Source: Couchioplanes azureus (lineage in GTDB: Bacteria; Actinomycetota; Actinomycetes; Mycobacteriales; Micromonosporaceae). Taken from it: a stretch of DNA of 64,000 nucleotides. The notes under the pieces were generated by a model. That model saw nothing but the letters and a program-made list of their open reading frames with translations, was not told where the DNA came from and made no database searches. The stretch covers positions 62,001 to 126,000 of the forward strand of contig NZ_BMQY01000004.1 of the NCBI RefSeq assembly GCF_014648355.1. Reading direction: 5' to 3'. Shown here piece after piece: positions 32,551 to 41,874 of this stretch. Within the stretch, counting starts at the first letter, position 1, and each line of letters starts with the position of its first letter. The position numbers were made by a program, and so were the translations under genes.

Positions 32551-34695
32551 GTGAGTTTCTGGACCCGAAAACGCGATCGCTCCCTCTTCGCCAACACCGG
32601 ATCACTGATGATCTGCGGCCTCCTCGCCGGCGTCGTGGTCGCGGCGGCCTCCTTCCCGGCCGTCGCGATGTCCGGGCTGGCGGCGAAGGCGGGGGCGAAG
32701 GGCTTCGCGGAGCTGCCCAGCGAGCTGGCGCAGCAGTCGGCTCCGCAGGTCACGCGGATCTTCGCGTCCGACGGCAAGACGCAGATCGCGGTCATGTACG
32801 ACGAGTTCCGCAGCGACGTGCCGCTGAAGGACATCTCGAAGAACATGCAGAACGCGATCATCGCGGCCGAGGACCACCAGTTCTACGAGCACAACGGCGT
32901 GGACCTCAAGGGCGTGGCGCGCGCGTTCGTCAACAACCGCAACGGCGGCGCGCAGCAGGGTGCCTCGACGCTGACCATGCAGTACGTACGGATGACGCTG
33001 GCGTACTCGGCGAAGACGCCGCAGCAGGCCATCGACGCCACCAAGGACAGCGCGGAGCGCAAGCTCTCCGAGATGAAGTACGCCCTGCAGGTCGACAAGG
33101 AGCTGGGCAAGGACAAGATCCTCGAGCGCTACCTCAACATGGCGCCGTTCGGCAACGGGGCCTACGGCATCTACGCCGGCAGCCAGGTCTACTTCAAGAA
33201 GAAGCCGAAGGACCTCACCGTGGCCGAGGCCGCGCTGCTGGCCGGCATGGTGAAGGCGCCGACCTCGTTCGACCCGACGACGACGAAGGGCCACCCGCAG
33301 GCGCTCGCCCGGCGAGACTACATCATCAAGAACATGCAGGACCTGAAGATGATCACCCCGGAGGAGGCCGCCAAGGCCAAGGCGGTGAAGCTGGGCCGCA
33401 CGACCAACCGGCCGGGCAACGGCTGCGTGTCGGTGGCGAAGAACCACTGGGGCTTCTTCTGTGACTACTTCTACCGCTGGTGGCTGAGCCAGGAGGCCTT
33501 CGGCCCGACCACGTACGACCGGGAGCGCCAGCTCAAGAGCGGCGGCTACCGGGTGGTGACCTCGCTCGACCTCAAGGCCCAGTCGGCGGCGCGCGAGCGG
33601 ATCACCGAGCGGATCAGCGACAAGAACCGCAACGCCCTGCTGCTGGCCGGCGTGGAGCCGGGGACCGGCCGGGTCCGTACGCTGGCGGCCAACCGCAAGT
33701 ACAAGCTCGACAACCCGGCGGATCCGGAGAACAAGCTCAGCTCGAACCCGGAGCTGGCGGCCCAGGGCATCCGCGGCACGTACCCGAACACCACCAACCC
33801 GATCATCACCGGTGGCGGCGACATCGTCGGCTACCAGTCCGGGTCGGTGTTCAAGATGCTGACCATGGTGGCGGCGCTGGAGAACGGCTTCGGGCTGGAT
33901 CACTCGATCACCTCCGGAAACCGCTACAAATCGAGCTACATCATCGACCCGAGCTCGGAGGCGGCCTGCCCGGGCACGCACTTCTACTGCCCGTCGAACG
34001 CGTACAAGGGCCTGAAGGGCACCTTCAACATGTGGAGCGGGTTCGCCAAGTCGGTGAACACCTACTTCGTGCCGCTGCAGGAGCAGGTCGGCGCGGAGAA
34101 GGTCGTCGACGTGGCCAAGCGCTTCGGCATCCAGTTCCGCGCCAAGTCCGACGCCGACATCGTCAACGACCCCGAGGGGGCCCACCAGTTCGGCGCCTTC
34201 ACCCTGGGGGTCACCGCGTCCACCCCGCTGGACATCGCGAACGCGTACGCGACGCTGGCCGGTGACGGCATGTACTGCAAGCCCACCCCGATCCAGCGGA
34301 TCACCGCGGCGGACGGCTCGAAGCTCGACGCGGGGCAGCCCGACTGCAAGCGGGCGACGAGCAAGGAGGTCGCCCGCAAGGCGCTCGACGCGGCCCGCTG
34401 CCCGGTCGGCGACCAGGCGCAGCTCGGCAACTGCGGCGGCTCGACCGAGCCCGCCGCCCGGCCCACGGTGGGTCACCCGGTCTTCGGCAAGACGGGCACG
34501 ACCGACAGCTTCAAGACCGCCGCGCTGGTGGTCGGCACGACGTCGCTGGTCATCGCCGGATACCTGGTGAACCCGGACTGGTCGGGGCACACCGACCACA
34601 TGGATCACAACATCGTCAACCCGGCGGTCTACCACGCCCTGGCCGACTTCATGGAGGGCAAGCCCGAGGAGCAGTTCAAGACGCCGGACCAGTAG
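32551..34695 (+). CDS. Class A penicillin-binding protein (transglycosylase/transpeptidase)
   Basis: A 714-aa bifunctional peptidoglycan synthase. A short cytoplasmic basic tail and one span (GSLMICGLLAGVVVAAASFPAV) lead to a GT51 domain (IIAAEDHQFYEHNGVD, catalytic E107; GASTLTMQYVRM). The transpeptidase domain has S432-V-F-K, S501-V-N and K647-T-G. There is no PASTA repeat. Starts at GTG 32533, 32542 or 32551 are all in frame; the first would overlap bluB by 8 nt. I give 32551 because the basic tail begins there. It probably shares a transcript with bluB. Extra cysteine pairs (NGCVS, FFCDY, AACPGTHFYCP) may form external disulfides. Confidence 0.93.
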   Translation: MSFWTRKRDRSLFANTGSLMICGLLAGVVVAAASFPAVAMSGLAAKAGAKGFAELPSELAQQSAPQVTRIFASDGKTQIAVMYDEFRSDVPLKDISKNMQNAIIAAEDHQFYEHNGVDLKGVARAFVNNRNGGAQQGASTLTMQYVRMTLAYSAKTPQQAIDATKDSAERKLSEMKYALQVDKELGKDKILERYLNMAPFGNGAYGIYAGSQVYFKKKPKDLTVAEAALLAGMVKAPTSFDPTTTKGHPQALARRDYIIKNMQDLKMITPEEAAKAKAVKLGRTTNRPGNGCVSVAKNHWGFFCDYFYRWWLSQEAFGPTTYDRERQLKSGGYRVVTSLDLKAQSAARERITERISDKNRNALLLAGVEPGTGRVRTLAANRKYKLDNPADPENKLSSNPELAAQGIRGTYPNTTNPIITGGGDIVGYQSGSVFKMLTMVAALENGFGLDHSITSGNRYKSSYIIDPSSEAACPGTHFYCPSNAYKGLKGTFNMWSGFAKSVNTYFVPLQEQVGAEKVVDVAKRFGIQFRAKSDADIVNDPEGAHQFGAFTLGVTASTPLDIANAYATLAGDGMYCKPTPIQRITAADGSKLDAGQPDCKRATSKEVARKALDAARCPVGDQAQLGNCGGSTEPAARPTVGHPVFGKTGTTDSFKTAALVVGTTSLVIAGYLVNPDWSGHTDHMDHNIVNPAVYHALADFMEGKPEEQFKTPDQ

Positions 34696-34746
34696 CCACC
34701 GCGCCGCGCTCCCGCCCTGGACATCGCGCCCCGCCGCCCATAGATT

Positions 34747-34756
34747 GACTGCAGTC
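34747..34756. promoter_or_regulatory. Perfect 10-bp palindrome upstream of secreted-protein genes
   Basis: GACTGCAGTC is self-complementary and lies 25 bp before the start of the 34782 gene. The overlapping TTGACT (34745-34750) could be a -35 box, but no -10 is evident. It may be a regulator site. Confidence 0.3.
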
Positions 34757-34781
34757 TATCCAGGCGAGCGGGGGAGGACGC

Positions 34782-35822
34782 ATGGCCGTCCGGGGCAGGA
34801 TCGCGGCCGCGCTGAGCGCGGTGCTCGCCGGGGCCGCGCTGGCCGTCCCGGCTCCGGCGCACGCGGCGGTCGACCGGGCCCAGCTCGCGCTGCGCTGGGC
34901 GCCGATCCACCACCAGGACGTGGACACGACGGGTAACCACGCCCTCGGCGGCCGGTCCGACTACCTGACGCGGGTGGACTACGACGGCGATCTGAACGGG
35001 CGCAACAACTGGGACAACGCCGGCCGGTCCGGCTCGTCGTTCGCCGCGCACGTGTACTACTCCGTCGTCGAGACGGCGAGTCACTGGTACATCACGTACT
35101 TCTTCTTCCACCCGCGCGACTGGATCGACCACCCGTTCTTCGAGAGCGAGCACGAGAACGACGGCGAGGGGCTCACCCTCGCGATCGAGCGCGACGGCAG
35201 CGACTACGGGGTGCTGCGCGCGGCGGTGACCGTGGCGCACGCGAACTTCTACTCGTACACGCCGGCGGGCAGCACCTGGACCAGCGGCCGGGAGACGGTC
35301 GACGGCACCCTGCGGATGCAGCCGTCGCCGCACGACGGGCATCTGCACCCGGTGACGGCGCAGGAGCGGGGCGGGCACGGGCTCAAGGCCTACCCGCAGT
35401 ACTCGATCAACGGCGACGGCCTCGTCCACTACCCGTCGACCACCGCGGAGACGCCCGGCCACGCCGACGACCGCGACGTACGGTACGCCCTGATCGACAT
35501 CTTCGCCCCGGACGGCCTCTGGGCCCAGCGCGGCAACGAGACCCTCTTCGCCCACCTCGGCACGTTCGCCGGGGACACCTCCGGCGGCTGCGGCGTGGGC
35601 ACCTTCTCCTGCGGCACCAACTCGGCCAACGCGCCCTGGGGCTGGGACGACGGCAACGACCTGCCCGCGCGCGGTGAGATCGCCACCGACCCGGCCGCGC
35701 TGGCGGCGCAGTACTTCACCGTGCCGGGCGCGCTGGCCCGGTCGTACACGCACAACCCCTACGCGGAGGCCGCCGCCCAGCTCGAGGAGGCGGCGAGGAC
35801 CGCACCGCGCGTCGTCGACTGA
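34782..35822 (+). CDS. Secreted protein of unknown function
   Basis: A 346-aa exported protein. Signal peptide MAVRGRIAAALSAVLAGAAL to AHA (about residue 28). The mature part opens LALRWAPIHHQDVDTTGNHALGGRSDYLTRV. It has an aromatic core (WYITYFFFHPRDWIDHPFFESEHENDGEGLTL) that vaguely recalls the His/Asp/Glu metal site of NPP1-type necrosis-inducing proteins and Vps62-like proteins, but I cannot confirm that family. Two cysteines (GGCGVGTFSCG) lie near the C-terminus. The ATG at 34782 follows GGGGGAGGA. It is probably in one transcript with the ceramidase gene (20-bp gap). Confidence 0.75.
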   Translation: MAVRGRIAAALSAVLAGAALAVPAPAHAAVDRAQLALRWAPIHHQDVDTTGNHALGGRSDYLTRVDYDGDLNGRNNWDNAGRSGSSFAAHVYYSVVETASHWYITYFFFHPRDWIDHPFFESEHENDGEGLTLAIERDGSDYGVLRAAVTVAHANFYSYTPAGSTWTSGRETVDGTLRMQPSPHDGHLHPVTAQERGGHGLKAYPQYSINGDGLVHYPSTTAETPGHADDRDVRYALIDIFAPDGLWAQRGNETLFAHLGTFAGDTSGGCGVGTFSCGTNSANAPWGWDDGNDLPARGEIATDPAALAAQYFTVPGALARSYTHNPYAEAAAQLEEAARTAPRVVD

Positions 35823-35842
35823 CCCGACACCTGGAGGAGCCC

Positions 35843-37852
35843 TTGTCCCCTCGCCGCCTGCTCGGCGCCCTGGCCGTGCTTCTGCTCCTGCTCCTGCCCG
35901 TACCCACCGCGGCCCAGGCCGCCGCTTCCGGTTATCGCGTCGGCGTCGGCATCGGCGACATCACCGGGGAAGCGGCCGAGGTCGGCATGCTGGGATACGC
36001 CGATCCCGGCCAGACGACCGCCGGCCTCGCCTCGCGCCAATGGGCCCGCGCCTTCGTGGTGGAAGACGGCGCCGGGCACCACGTCGCCTTCGTCAGTGCC
36101 GAGATCGACTTCGTCACCCAGGCCGTCCAGATGGAGGTGCTCAAGCGCCTGCGCGCCACCTACGGCGCCACCTACACCGAGCAGAACGTGGTGCTGACCG
36201 CGACGCACACCCACGCCGGCCCGGGCGGGTTCTCCGAGTATCTGATGTGGAACCTGACCACCCTCGGCTTCGAGGCGCCGGTCTTCGAGGCCATCGTCTC
36301 CGGCATCGTGCGCGCGGTCGGCGCCGCGCACGCCGGCCTCGCGCCCGGCGCCGTCAAGATCGCGGAGGGCACGCTCACCGGCGCGAACGTCAACCGCTCG
36401 CTCGCGCCGTTCCACGCCAACCCGGCCGCCGACCGGGCGAAGTTCCCCGGCGCCGTGGACACCCGGATGACGGTGCTCCGCTTCGAGCGCGGCGGCAGCC
36501 CGGTCGGCATGCTGAGCTTCTTCGCCACCCACGGCACCTCGATGACCAAGCACAACCACCTGATCAGCGCCGACAACAAGGGCTACGCGTCACACCTCGT
36601 GGAGGACGCCGCCGGGGCCGGCTGGGCCCGGCGCGGCTCGTTCGTGGCCGCGTTCGCGCAGACCGCCGCGGGTGACATGTCGCCGAACCTGCGCAACGGC
36701 GGCGCCCAGGGCCCGACCGACGACGAGTTCGAGAACACCCGGATCATCGGCAGGTTGCAGGCCGACCGGGCGCGGCAGCTCTTCGACGGCGCGACCGAGG
36801 AGCTCACCGGGGCGATCGACGCCCGCGGCCGCTACGTCGACTTCTCGCACGTCCAGGTGGCCGGGCAGTACAACCCCGACGGCCGCGCCCACCGGACGTG
36901 CCCGGGCGCGCTCGGGCAGAACTTCACCGCCGGTGCCGAGGACGGCCCCGGGCCGCCGATCGTGGAGGAGGGCGACCTCGCCACCAACCCGCTGCTGCTG
37001 GTCGCGGGCATCGTGCTGAACCCGACCCCGGCCGAGGTGCGGGCCTGCCAGGCGCCCAAGGACGTCTTCCTCGGTAGCGGCAGCCAGGTTCCGCCGTGGA
37101 CGCCGCAGGTCATGCCGCTGCAGATCCTGCGCATCGGCCAGCTCGCCATCGCCACCGCGCCGGGCGAGTTCACCATCGTGGCCGGCGAGCGGGTCCGCGC
37201 GGCGGTCGCCGCCGAGCTCGGCGGCGTCGCCACCCACCAGATCCTGGCCGGGTACGCGAACGCCTACGCCGGCTACGTCACCACCCCCGAGGAGTACGAC
37301 CTGCAGCACTACGAGGGTGCCGCGACGCACTTCGGCCGCTACACCGCCCCGGCGTACGCCCAGGAGCTGGCGAAGCTCGCCGCGGCGCTGCGCGACGGGC
37401 AGCCGGCGCCGAGCGCGGTCCAGCCGCCCGCGCTGCCGCAGAACAGGTTCAGCATCCGGCCCGGCGTGGTGCTCGACACGCCGCCGCTGGGCAAGTCGTT
37501 CGGCAGCGTGCTGACCCAGCCGCTCGCCTCGTACGCCCGCGGCGCCACCGTCCGGGCCGACTTCGTCACCGGCCACCCCAACAACAACCTCCGGCTCGAG
37601 GGCACGTTCCTGGAGGTCCAGCGCCAGGACGGCGCCGCGTGGACGACGGTCGCCACCGACGCCGAGTGGGAGACGACCTACCGCTGGAAGCGCGAGTACC
37701 TGGGCGTCTCCACGGCGCAGATCGGCTGGACGGTGCCCGCCGACGCGGTGCCGGGGACGTACCGGATCGTGCACCACGGGGATGCCCGGAGCCTGTGGGG
37801 AACGATCAAACCGTTCACCGGTGTCACCCGGACCTTCATGATCACCCCATAG
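35843..37852 (+). CDS. Secreted neutral/alkaline ceramidase
   Basis: A 669-aa exported amidase that splits ceramides into sphingosine and fatty acid. The signal peptide runs to about residue 30 (PTAAQAAA). The catalytic domain has [24 protein letters not shown], the zinc site [12 protein letters not shown] and FFATHGTSM, and the nucleophile Ser280 in [12 protein letters not shown]-terminal Ig-like domain starts near residue 530 and ends RTFMITP. Length is normal. Start TTG 35843 with GGAGGAGCCC directly upstream. Actinomycetes rarely make ceramides, so it probably acts on host or environmental sphingolipids. Confidence 0.95.
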   Translation: MSPRRLLGALAVLLLLLLPVPTAAQAAASGYRVGVGIGDITGEAAEVGMLGYADPGQTTAGLASRQWARAFVVEDGAGHHVAFVSAEIDFVTQAVQMEVLKRLRATYGATYTEQNVVLTATHTHAGPGGFSEYLMWNLTTLGFEAPVFEAIVSGIVRAVGAAHAGLAPGAVKIAEGTLTGANVNRSLAPFHANPAADRAKFPGAVDTRMTVLRFERGGSPVGMLSFFATHGTSMTKHNHLISADNKGYASHLVEDAAGAGWARRGSFVAAFAQTAAGDMSPNLRNGGAQGPTDDEFENTRIIGRLQADRARQLFDGATEELTGAIDARGRYVDFSHVQVAGQYNPDGRAHRTCPGALGQNFTAGAEDGPGPPIVEEGDLATNPLLLVAGIVLNPTPAEVRACQAPKDVFLGSGSQVPPWTPQVMPLQILRIGQLAIATAPGEFTIVAGERVRAAVAAELGGVATHQILAGYANAYAGYVTTPEEYDLQHYEGAATHFGRYTAPAYAQELAKLAAALRDGQPAPSAVQPPALPQNRFSIRPGVVLDTPPLGKSFGSVLTQPLASYARGATVRADFVTGHPNNNLRLEGTFLEVQRQDGAAWTTVATDAEWETTYRWKREYLGVSTAQIGWTVPADAVPGTYRIVHHGDARSLWGTIKPFTGVTRTFMITP

Positions 37853-37919
37853 TGGGGCGAAATGGCCATTCGTCCGGAAATGTGACCTATTCGGTCGATC
37901 GGCGCTCGCGTCCTTCCGG

Positions 37920-39770
37920 GTGCGAGCGCCGTTGACTGCTGATGTGCTGAACAACCGAAGCTTGACATCCGCCAGGCGCAAGCTGGTCACGCTGGGCGTG
38001 GCCACCGTCCTGGTCGCCGCGGGCGGCGCGGCCCTGGCCGAGGTGGTCTCCGGTACCCCGGCCGCGACCCCGTCCTTCAACGGGCCGGTCTACGCCGTCG
38101 CCCACCGCGGCGACGTCGTCTACGTCGGAGGCTCCTTCACCGGCGCGATCGTCGGCGGCAAGACGATCGCCCGGGCGCGGCTCGCCGCCTTCGACGCCCG
38201 TACCGGAACGCTGCTCGGCTGGAACCCCGGCGCCGACGCCACCGTGCGCGCCCTGGCCGTCGACGGCGCCACCGTCTACGCCGCCGGCGACTTCGACCGG
38301 GTCGCCGGCATGTCCCGCGACGCGGTCGCCGGCATCGACGCCACCACCGGCGCCCTCGGCACTCTCAAGCACACCGTGCTGGGCCAGCCGAACGCGCTCG
38401 CCGTGGCCAACGGCCGGCTCTACGTCGGCGGCCGGATCACCTCGGTCGACGGCGCGCCGCGCGCGAACCTCGCGGCGTTCAGCACGGCCACCGGCGCCCT
38501 CGACGCCTGGGCGCCGACCACCGACGACACGGTCAACGCGCTCGCCGCCGCGGGCGGCAAGGTCTACCTGGGCGGCAGTTTCCACCGGACCAACAACATC
38601 AGTTCCACGCTGCGGCTCACGGCCGTCGACGGCGTCACCGGCACGCTGGACAAGAGCTTCCTGCCCAAGCCGGTCTCGCAGGTCTTCGCCCTCACCACGG
38701 ACGCCGCCGGGGTCTACGCCGCGCTCGGCGGCCAGGGCGGCCGGGCCATCGCCTACACCTTCGCCGGCGCGGCCCGCTGGACCCGCGTCTTCGACGGCGA
38801 CGCCCAGGCCATCGCCACCCTCGACGGCACCACCTACGTCGGCGGCCACTTCGACCGGGCGTGCACGACCACCAACAACGGCGCCCAGGGCCTGTGCACG
38901 GACGGCTCCGTGTCCCGCGTGAAGCTCGCCGCCATCGACGGCGCGGGCAACCTGACCGAGTGGGGCCCGCAGGCCAACGGCGTGGTCGGCGTCCGGACGC
39001 TCGGGGCCAACCCCGCCATCGGACTGCTCAGCGTCGGCGGCGACTTCACCACCGTCGCCGGGGTCACGCGCAAGCGCTACGCCTCCTTCGGCGGCCCGGC
39101 CTCGCGCCAGAGCGTCCCGCCCGCGCCGCCGTCGCCGTACGTGGCGTCGTACAACTTCGACTCGACCGTGCCCGACGGCACCTACGACGACGGCTCCGGC
39201 AACGGCCACCTGCTCCGGACGCTCGCGGTCAACGGCGGCGCGCTCACGACGGTGGCGCACGGCAGCGGCCAGGCCATCGTCTTCCCGCCCAAGTGCGCCG
39301 GAACGACCTGTCCCCGGGTGGTGCTGCAGGCCGCGGACGCACCGGACCTCAACCCGGGCAGCAAGAACCTGAAGTACGGCGCGTACGTCCTGCTCTCCCC
39401 GGCGGAGACCTCGACGGGAGAGAACATCATGCAGAAGGGCTACTCGACCGCCGGCGGCCAGTACAAGATGCAGATCGACGGCGTGTCCGGCAAGCCGAGC
39501 TGCGTGATGAGCGACAAGGAGGCCACGACCATCCACGTCGCCAAGAGCGGCAGGTCGATGGCGGACGGCTCCTGGCACACCATCGAGTGCCGCCGGGCCG
39601 GCACCACGCTGACCATCCTGGTGGACGACAAGGTGGAGGGCAGCACGACGCTGCCCGCGGCCCTGTCGGTGATCACCACCCAGCCGCTCAGCCTGGGCGG
39701 CAAGGGTACGGGCGTCAACAACGACCAGTTCCACGGCAGCCTCGACGACGTGTGGGTCAGCATCGGCTGA
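37920..39770 (+). CDS. Secreted beta-propeller + LamG-domain protein
   Basis: A 616-aa exported protein. After an N-terminal membrane/signal segment ([21 protein letters not shown]) come about six propeller-like repeats, each with a core such as [43 protein letters not shown], and linkers like [15 protein letters not shown] (delta-60/DUF5122 type). A concanavalin-A-like LamG domain (about 410-616) follows, with NIMQKGY and HGSLDDVWV. It likely binds surface glycans. The start is unsure: GTG 37920 or GTG 37944 both lack a good ribosome site. A strong hairpin follows. Confidence 0.85.
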   Translation: MRAPLTADVLNNRSLTSARRKLVTLGVATVLVAAGGAALAEVVSGTPAATPSFNGPVYAVAHRGDVVYVGGSFTGAIVGGKTIARARLAAFDARTGTLLGWNPGADATVRALAVDGATVYAAGDFDRVAGMSRDAVAGIDATTGALGTLKHTVLGQPNALAVANGRLYVGGRITSVDGAPRANLAAFSTATGALDAWAPTTDDTVNALAAAGGKVYLGGSFHRTNNISSTLRLTAVDGVTGTLDKSFLPKPVSQVFALTTDAAGVYAALGGQGGRAIAYTFAGAARWTRVFDGDAQAIATLDGTTYVGGHFDRACTTTNNGAQGLCTDGSVSRVKLAAIDGAGNLTEWGPQANGVVGVRTLGANPAIGLLSVGGDFTTVAGVTRKRYASFGGPASRQSVPPAPPSPYVASYNFDSTVPDGTYDDGSGNGHLLRTLAVNGGALTTVAHGSGQAIVFPPKCAGTTCPRVVLQAADAPDLNPGSKNLKYGAYVLLSPAETSTGENIMQKGYSTAGGQYKMQIDGVSGKPSCVMSDKEATTIHVAKSGRSMADGSWHTIECRRAGTTLTILVDDKVEGSTTLPAALSVITTQPLSLGGKGTGVNNDQFHGSLDDVWVSIG

Positions 39771-39782
39771 ACCCCGGAGACG

Positions 39783-39815
39783 ACGACGGCCGGGACCCGG
39801 TGTCCCGGCCGTCGT
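39783..39815. terminator. Bidirectional terminator between LamG protein and MFS exporter genes
   Basis: A perfect 14-bp stem (39783-39796 and 39802-39815, ACGACGGCCGGGAC) with a 5-nt CCGGT loop lies between two convergent stop codons at 39770 and 39831. Confidence 0.88.
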
Positions 39816-39830
39816 GGCGTCTGCGGGCAG

Positions 39831-41246
39831 TCACTGCGCGCGCGGTGGTGTCCCTGCCGGGCGCCGGGGGAGCAGGGTGGCCACCGCCGCACCGGCCGCG
39901 ATCACGGCCGCGCCGACCAGGACGGCCGGGACGATGCCGTCGACGAAGGACTGTGCCGAGGTGTAGCCGCCGTACTCGCTGAAGACCGAGGCCAGGACCG
40001 CGACGCCGACCGCGATGCCCAGCTCGCGGATGGTGTTGTTGGCGCCGGAGGCGACCCCGTTCTGCTCGGGCCGCACGCTCGCCAGGGCCATCGTGCTGAT
40101 CGGCGCGAAGGTCAGGCCCATGCCGACGCCGGCCAGGACGAAGGCGGTCACCAGGTCGCCGTAGGAGACGGTGGTCGTGGTCGCCACGGCGATCCAGAGC
40201 ACGCCCGCGGCGAGGAGCGCCTGCCCGGCGACGATGAGGTTCCGCAGCCCGAGGCGGTCGGCGAAGATGCCCGCCAGCGGTGCGACGACCATCGGGGCCA
40301 TGGTCCAGGGCAGCGTGCGCACCCCCGAGGCCAGCGGGCTGAGCCCCTGGACGACCTGGAAGAACTGGGCGAGCAGGAACACCGCGCCGAACGTGCCCGC
40401 CGAGAAGGTCAGGGTGACCACGCTGACCAGACCGAACCCGCGGGAGCGGAACAGGGTGAGGGGCAGCATCGGCGTGGGGTTGCGCCGTTGCCAGGCGACG
40501 AAGAGGGCGAGCAGGACGCCGCCGGCGCCGAGCATGCCGAGCACCCGGGCCGACGTCCAGCCGTGGTCCGGCCCGTCCACCACCCCCCAGACCAGCGACA
40601 GCATGCCGGCCGCGGACAGCAGCAGGCCGAGCGGGTCGAGCCGGGGCGCGCCGCCGCGGGACTCGCGCAGCACGGTGGTCGCCAGGACGACGGCGAGCGC
40701 CCCGACGGGCACGTTGAGCCAGAAGATCCACGACCAGTGCAGGCCCTCGACCACGGCGCCGCCGACGACCGGGCCGACGGCGACGCCGAGGCCGTTGATG
40801 CCACCCCAGATGCCGACCGCGGCGTTGCGCAGGCGCTCGGGTACGGCCTGGGCCAGCAGCGTGAGCGACAGGGGTGCGACGGCCGCGCCGGCCAGCCCCT
40901 GCACCGCCCGCGCGGCGGTGAGCATCCAGGGCTCGCCGGCCAGCGCGGCGGCGGCGGACGCCAGGGTGAAGACGACGATCCCGGCGACGAACATCCGCCG
41001 GCGGCCGAGCCGGTCGCCCACGGCGGCGGCGGTGAGCAGGAAGGCGGCGAAGGGCAGCGTGTACGCGTTGACGAACCACTGCAGGTCGGTGAGGGAGGCG
41101 CCGAGCTCGGTGCGGATCACCGGCAGCGCCGTGGTGACCACGAGGTTGTCGAGGGTGACCATGAAGGTCGGGATGCCGACGGCGGCCAGCACCGCGGCCA
41201 GCGGGCGGGTGGCCGGGGGTGCCGGCCGGGCGAGGACGGCGGTCAT
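39831..41246 (-). CDS. DHA2-family multidrug exporter (14-TM MFS)
   Basis: A 471-aa proton-coupled drug exporter of the EmrB/QacA type. The TM1 motif is MVTLDNLVVTTALPVI (D1 signature), TM2-3 has AVGDRLGRRRMF, the antiporter motif C is GGINGLGVAVGPVVGGAVVE, and about 14 spans can be counted. The ATG at 41246 faces the divergent TetR gene across an 85-bp gap with palindromic operator sequence, the classic self-contained resistance pair. The substrate is not deducible. Confidence 0.93.
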   Translation of the reverse strand: MTAVLARPAPPATRPLAAVLAAVGIPTFMVTLDNLVVTTALPVIRTELGASLTDLQWFVNAYTLPFAAFLLTAAAVGDRLGRRRMFVAGIVVFTLASAAAALAGEPWMLTAARAVQGLAGAAVAPLSLTLLAQAVPERLRNAAVGIWGGINGLGVAVGPVVGGAVVEGLHWSWIFWLNVPVGALAVVLATTVLRESRGGAPRLDPLGLLLSAAGMLSLVWGVVDGPDHGWTSARVLGMLGAGGVLLALFVAWQRRNPTPMLPLTLFRSRGFGLVSVVTLTFSAGTFGAVFLLAQFFQVVQGLSPLASGVRTLPWTMAPMVVAPLAGIFADRLGLRNLIVAGQALLAAGVLWIAVATTTTVSYGDLVTAFVLAGVGMGLTFAPISTMALASVRPEQNGVASGANNTIRELGIAVGVAVLASVFSEYGGYTSAQSFVDGIVPAVLVGAAVIAAGAAVATLLPRRPAGTPPRAQ

Positions 41247-41256
41247 CGCGCGCTCC

Positions 41257-41301
41257 TAGTTGTTATTCACTGATAACTAGCGACCGCCACCTTAGTTATC
41301 A
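41257..41301. promoter_or_regulatory. Operator of the TetR/MFS pair
   Basis: An imperfect 23-bp palindrome at 41257-41279 (TAGTTGTTATTCACTGATAACTA; 5-bp perfect outer arms plus alternating inner pairs). A second half-site TAGTTATCA lies at 41293-41301. The segment is strikingly AT-rich in this genome and lies between the divergent exporter and regulator starts, so the TetR protein probably binds here and controls both genes. Confidence 0.7.
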
Positions 41302-41331
41302 ACCGATGCCTTGGCAAGGTAGCGTCGGGAC

Positions 41332-41874
41332 GTGGCCCGCACCCGCCTGACCGCCGAACAACGCCAGGAGCAGCTGCTCCGCGCCGCGCTGACCGCCTTC
41401 TCCACGGGCGGCTACGCCGGCACCACCACCGACCAGGTCGCCCGGCTGGCCGGCGTCTCCCAGCCGTACGTGATCAGGATCTTCGGCACCAAGCAGCAGC
41501 TCTTCCTCGCCACCGTGCGGCGCGCGGGCGACCGCATCGAGCAGCGGTTCCGGCAGGCCGCCGCCGAGGACCCCACCCTGGCCAGCCTCGGCGCCGCCTA
41601 CGACGACCTGCTGGCCGAGCGGGAGCTGATCACCGTGCTGCTGCACGGCTTCACCGCGAGCGCCGACCCCGCGATCGGGCCGGTGGTGCGCGACTGCTTC
41701 GGCCGGATCTACCGCACGGTCCGGGAGCTGACCGGCGCCGGCGAGGAGGAGGCCCGCGGGTTCCTCGCGATGGGGATGCTGCTCACCTGCCTGGGGGCGA
41801 TGCGGGTGGTGGGCCCGGACGCGGTGCCCCGGGAACCGTGGATGACCGAGCTGCTCGGCGGCGACGGGTCCTAG
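41332..41874 (+). CDS. TetR-family transcriptional regulator
   Basis: A 180-aa repressor. The N-terminal helix-turn-helix is AALTAFSTGGYAGTTTDQVARLAGVSQPYVIRIFGTKQQLFLATV (residues about 18-62), followed by an all-helical ligand domain. Start GTG 41332. It sits divergent to the DHA2 exporter and is its likely repressor, released by the drug exported. Its TAG stop shares a CTAG with the stop of the convergent DHPS-like gene. Confidence 0.93.
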   Translation: MARTRLTAEQRQEQLLRAALTAFSTGGYAGTTTDQVARLAGVSQPYVIRIFGTKQQLFLATVRRAGDRIEQRFRQAAAEDPTLASLGAAYDDLLAERELITVLLHGFTASADPAIGPVVRDCFGRIYRTVRELTGAGEEEARGFLAMGMLLTCLGAMRVVGPDAVPREPWMTELLGGDGS

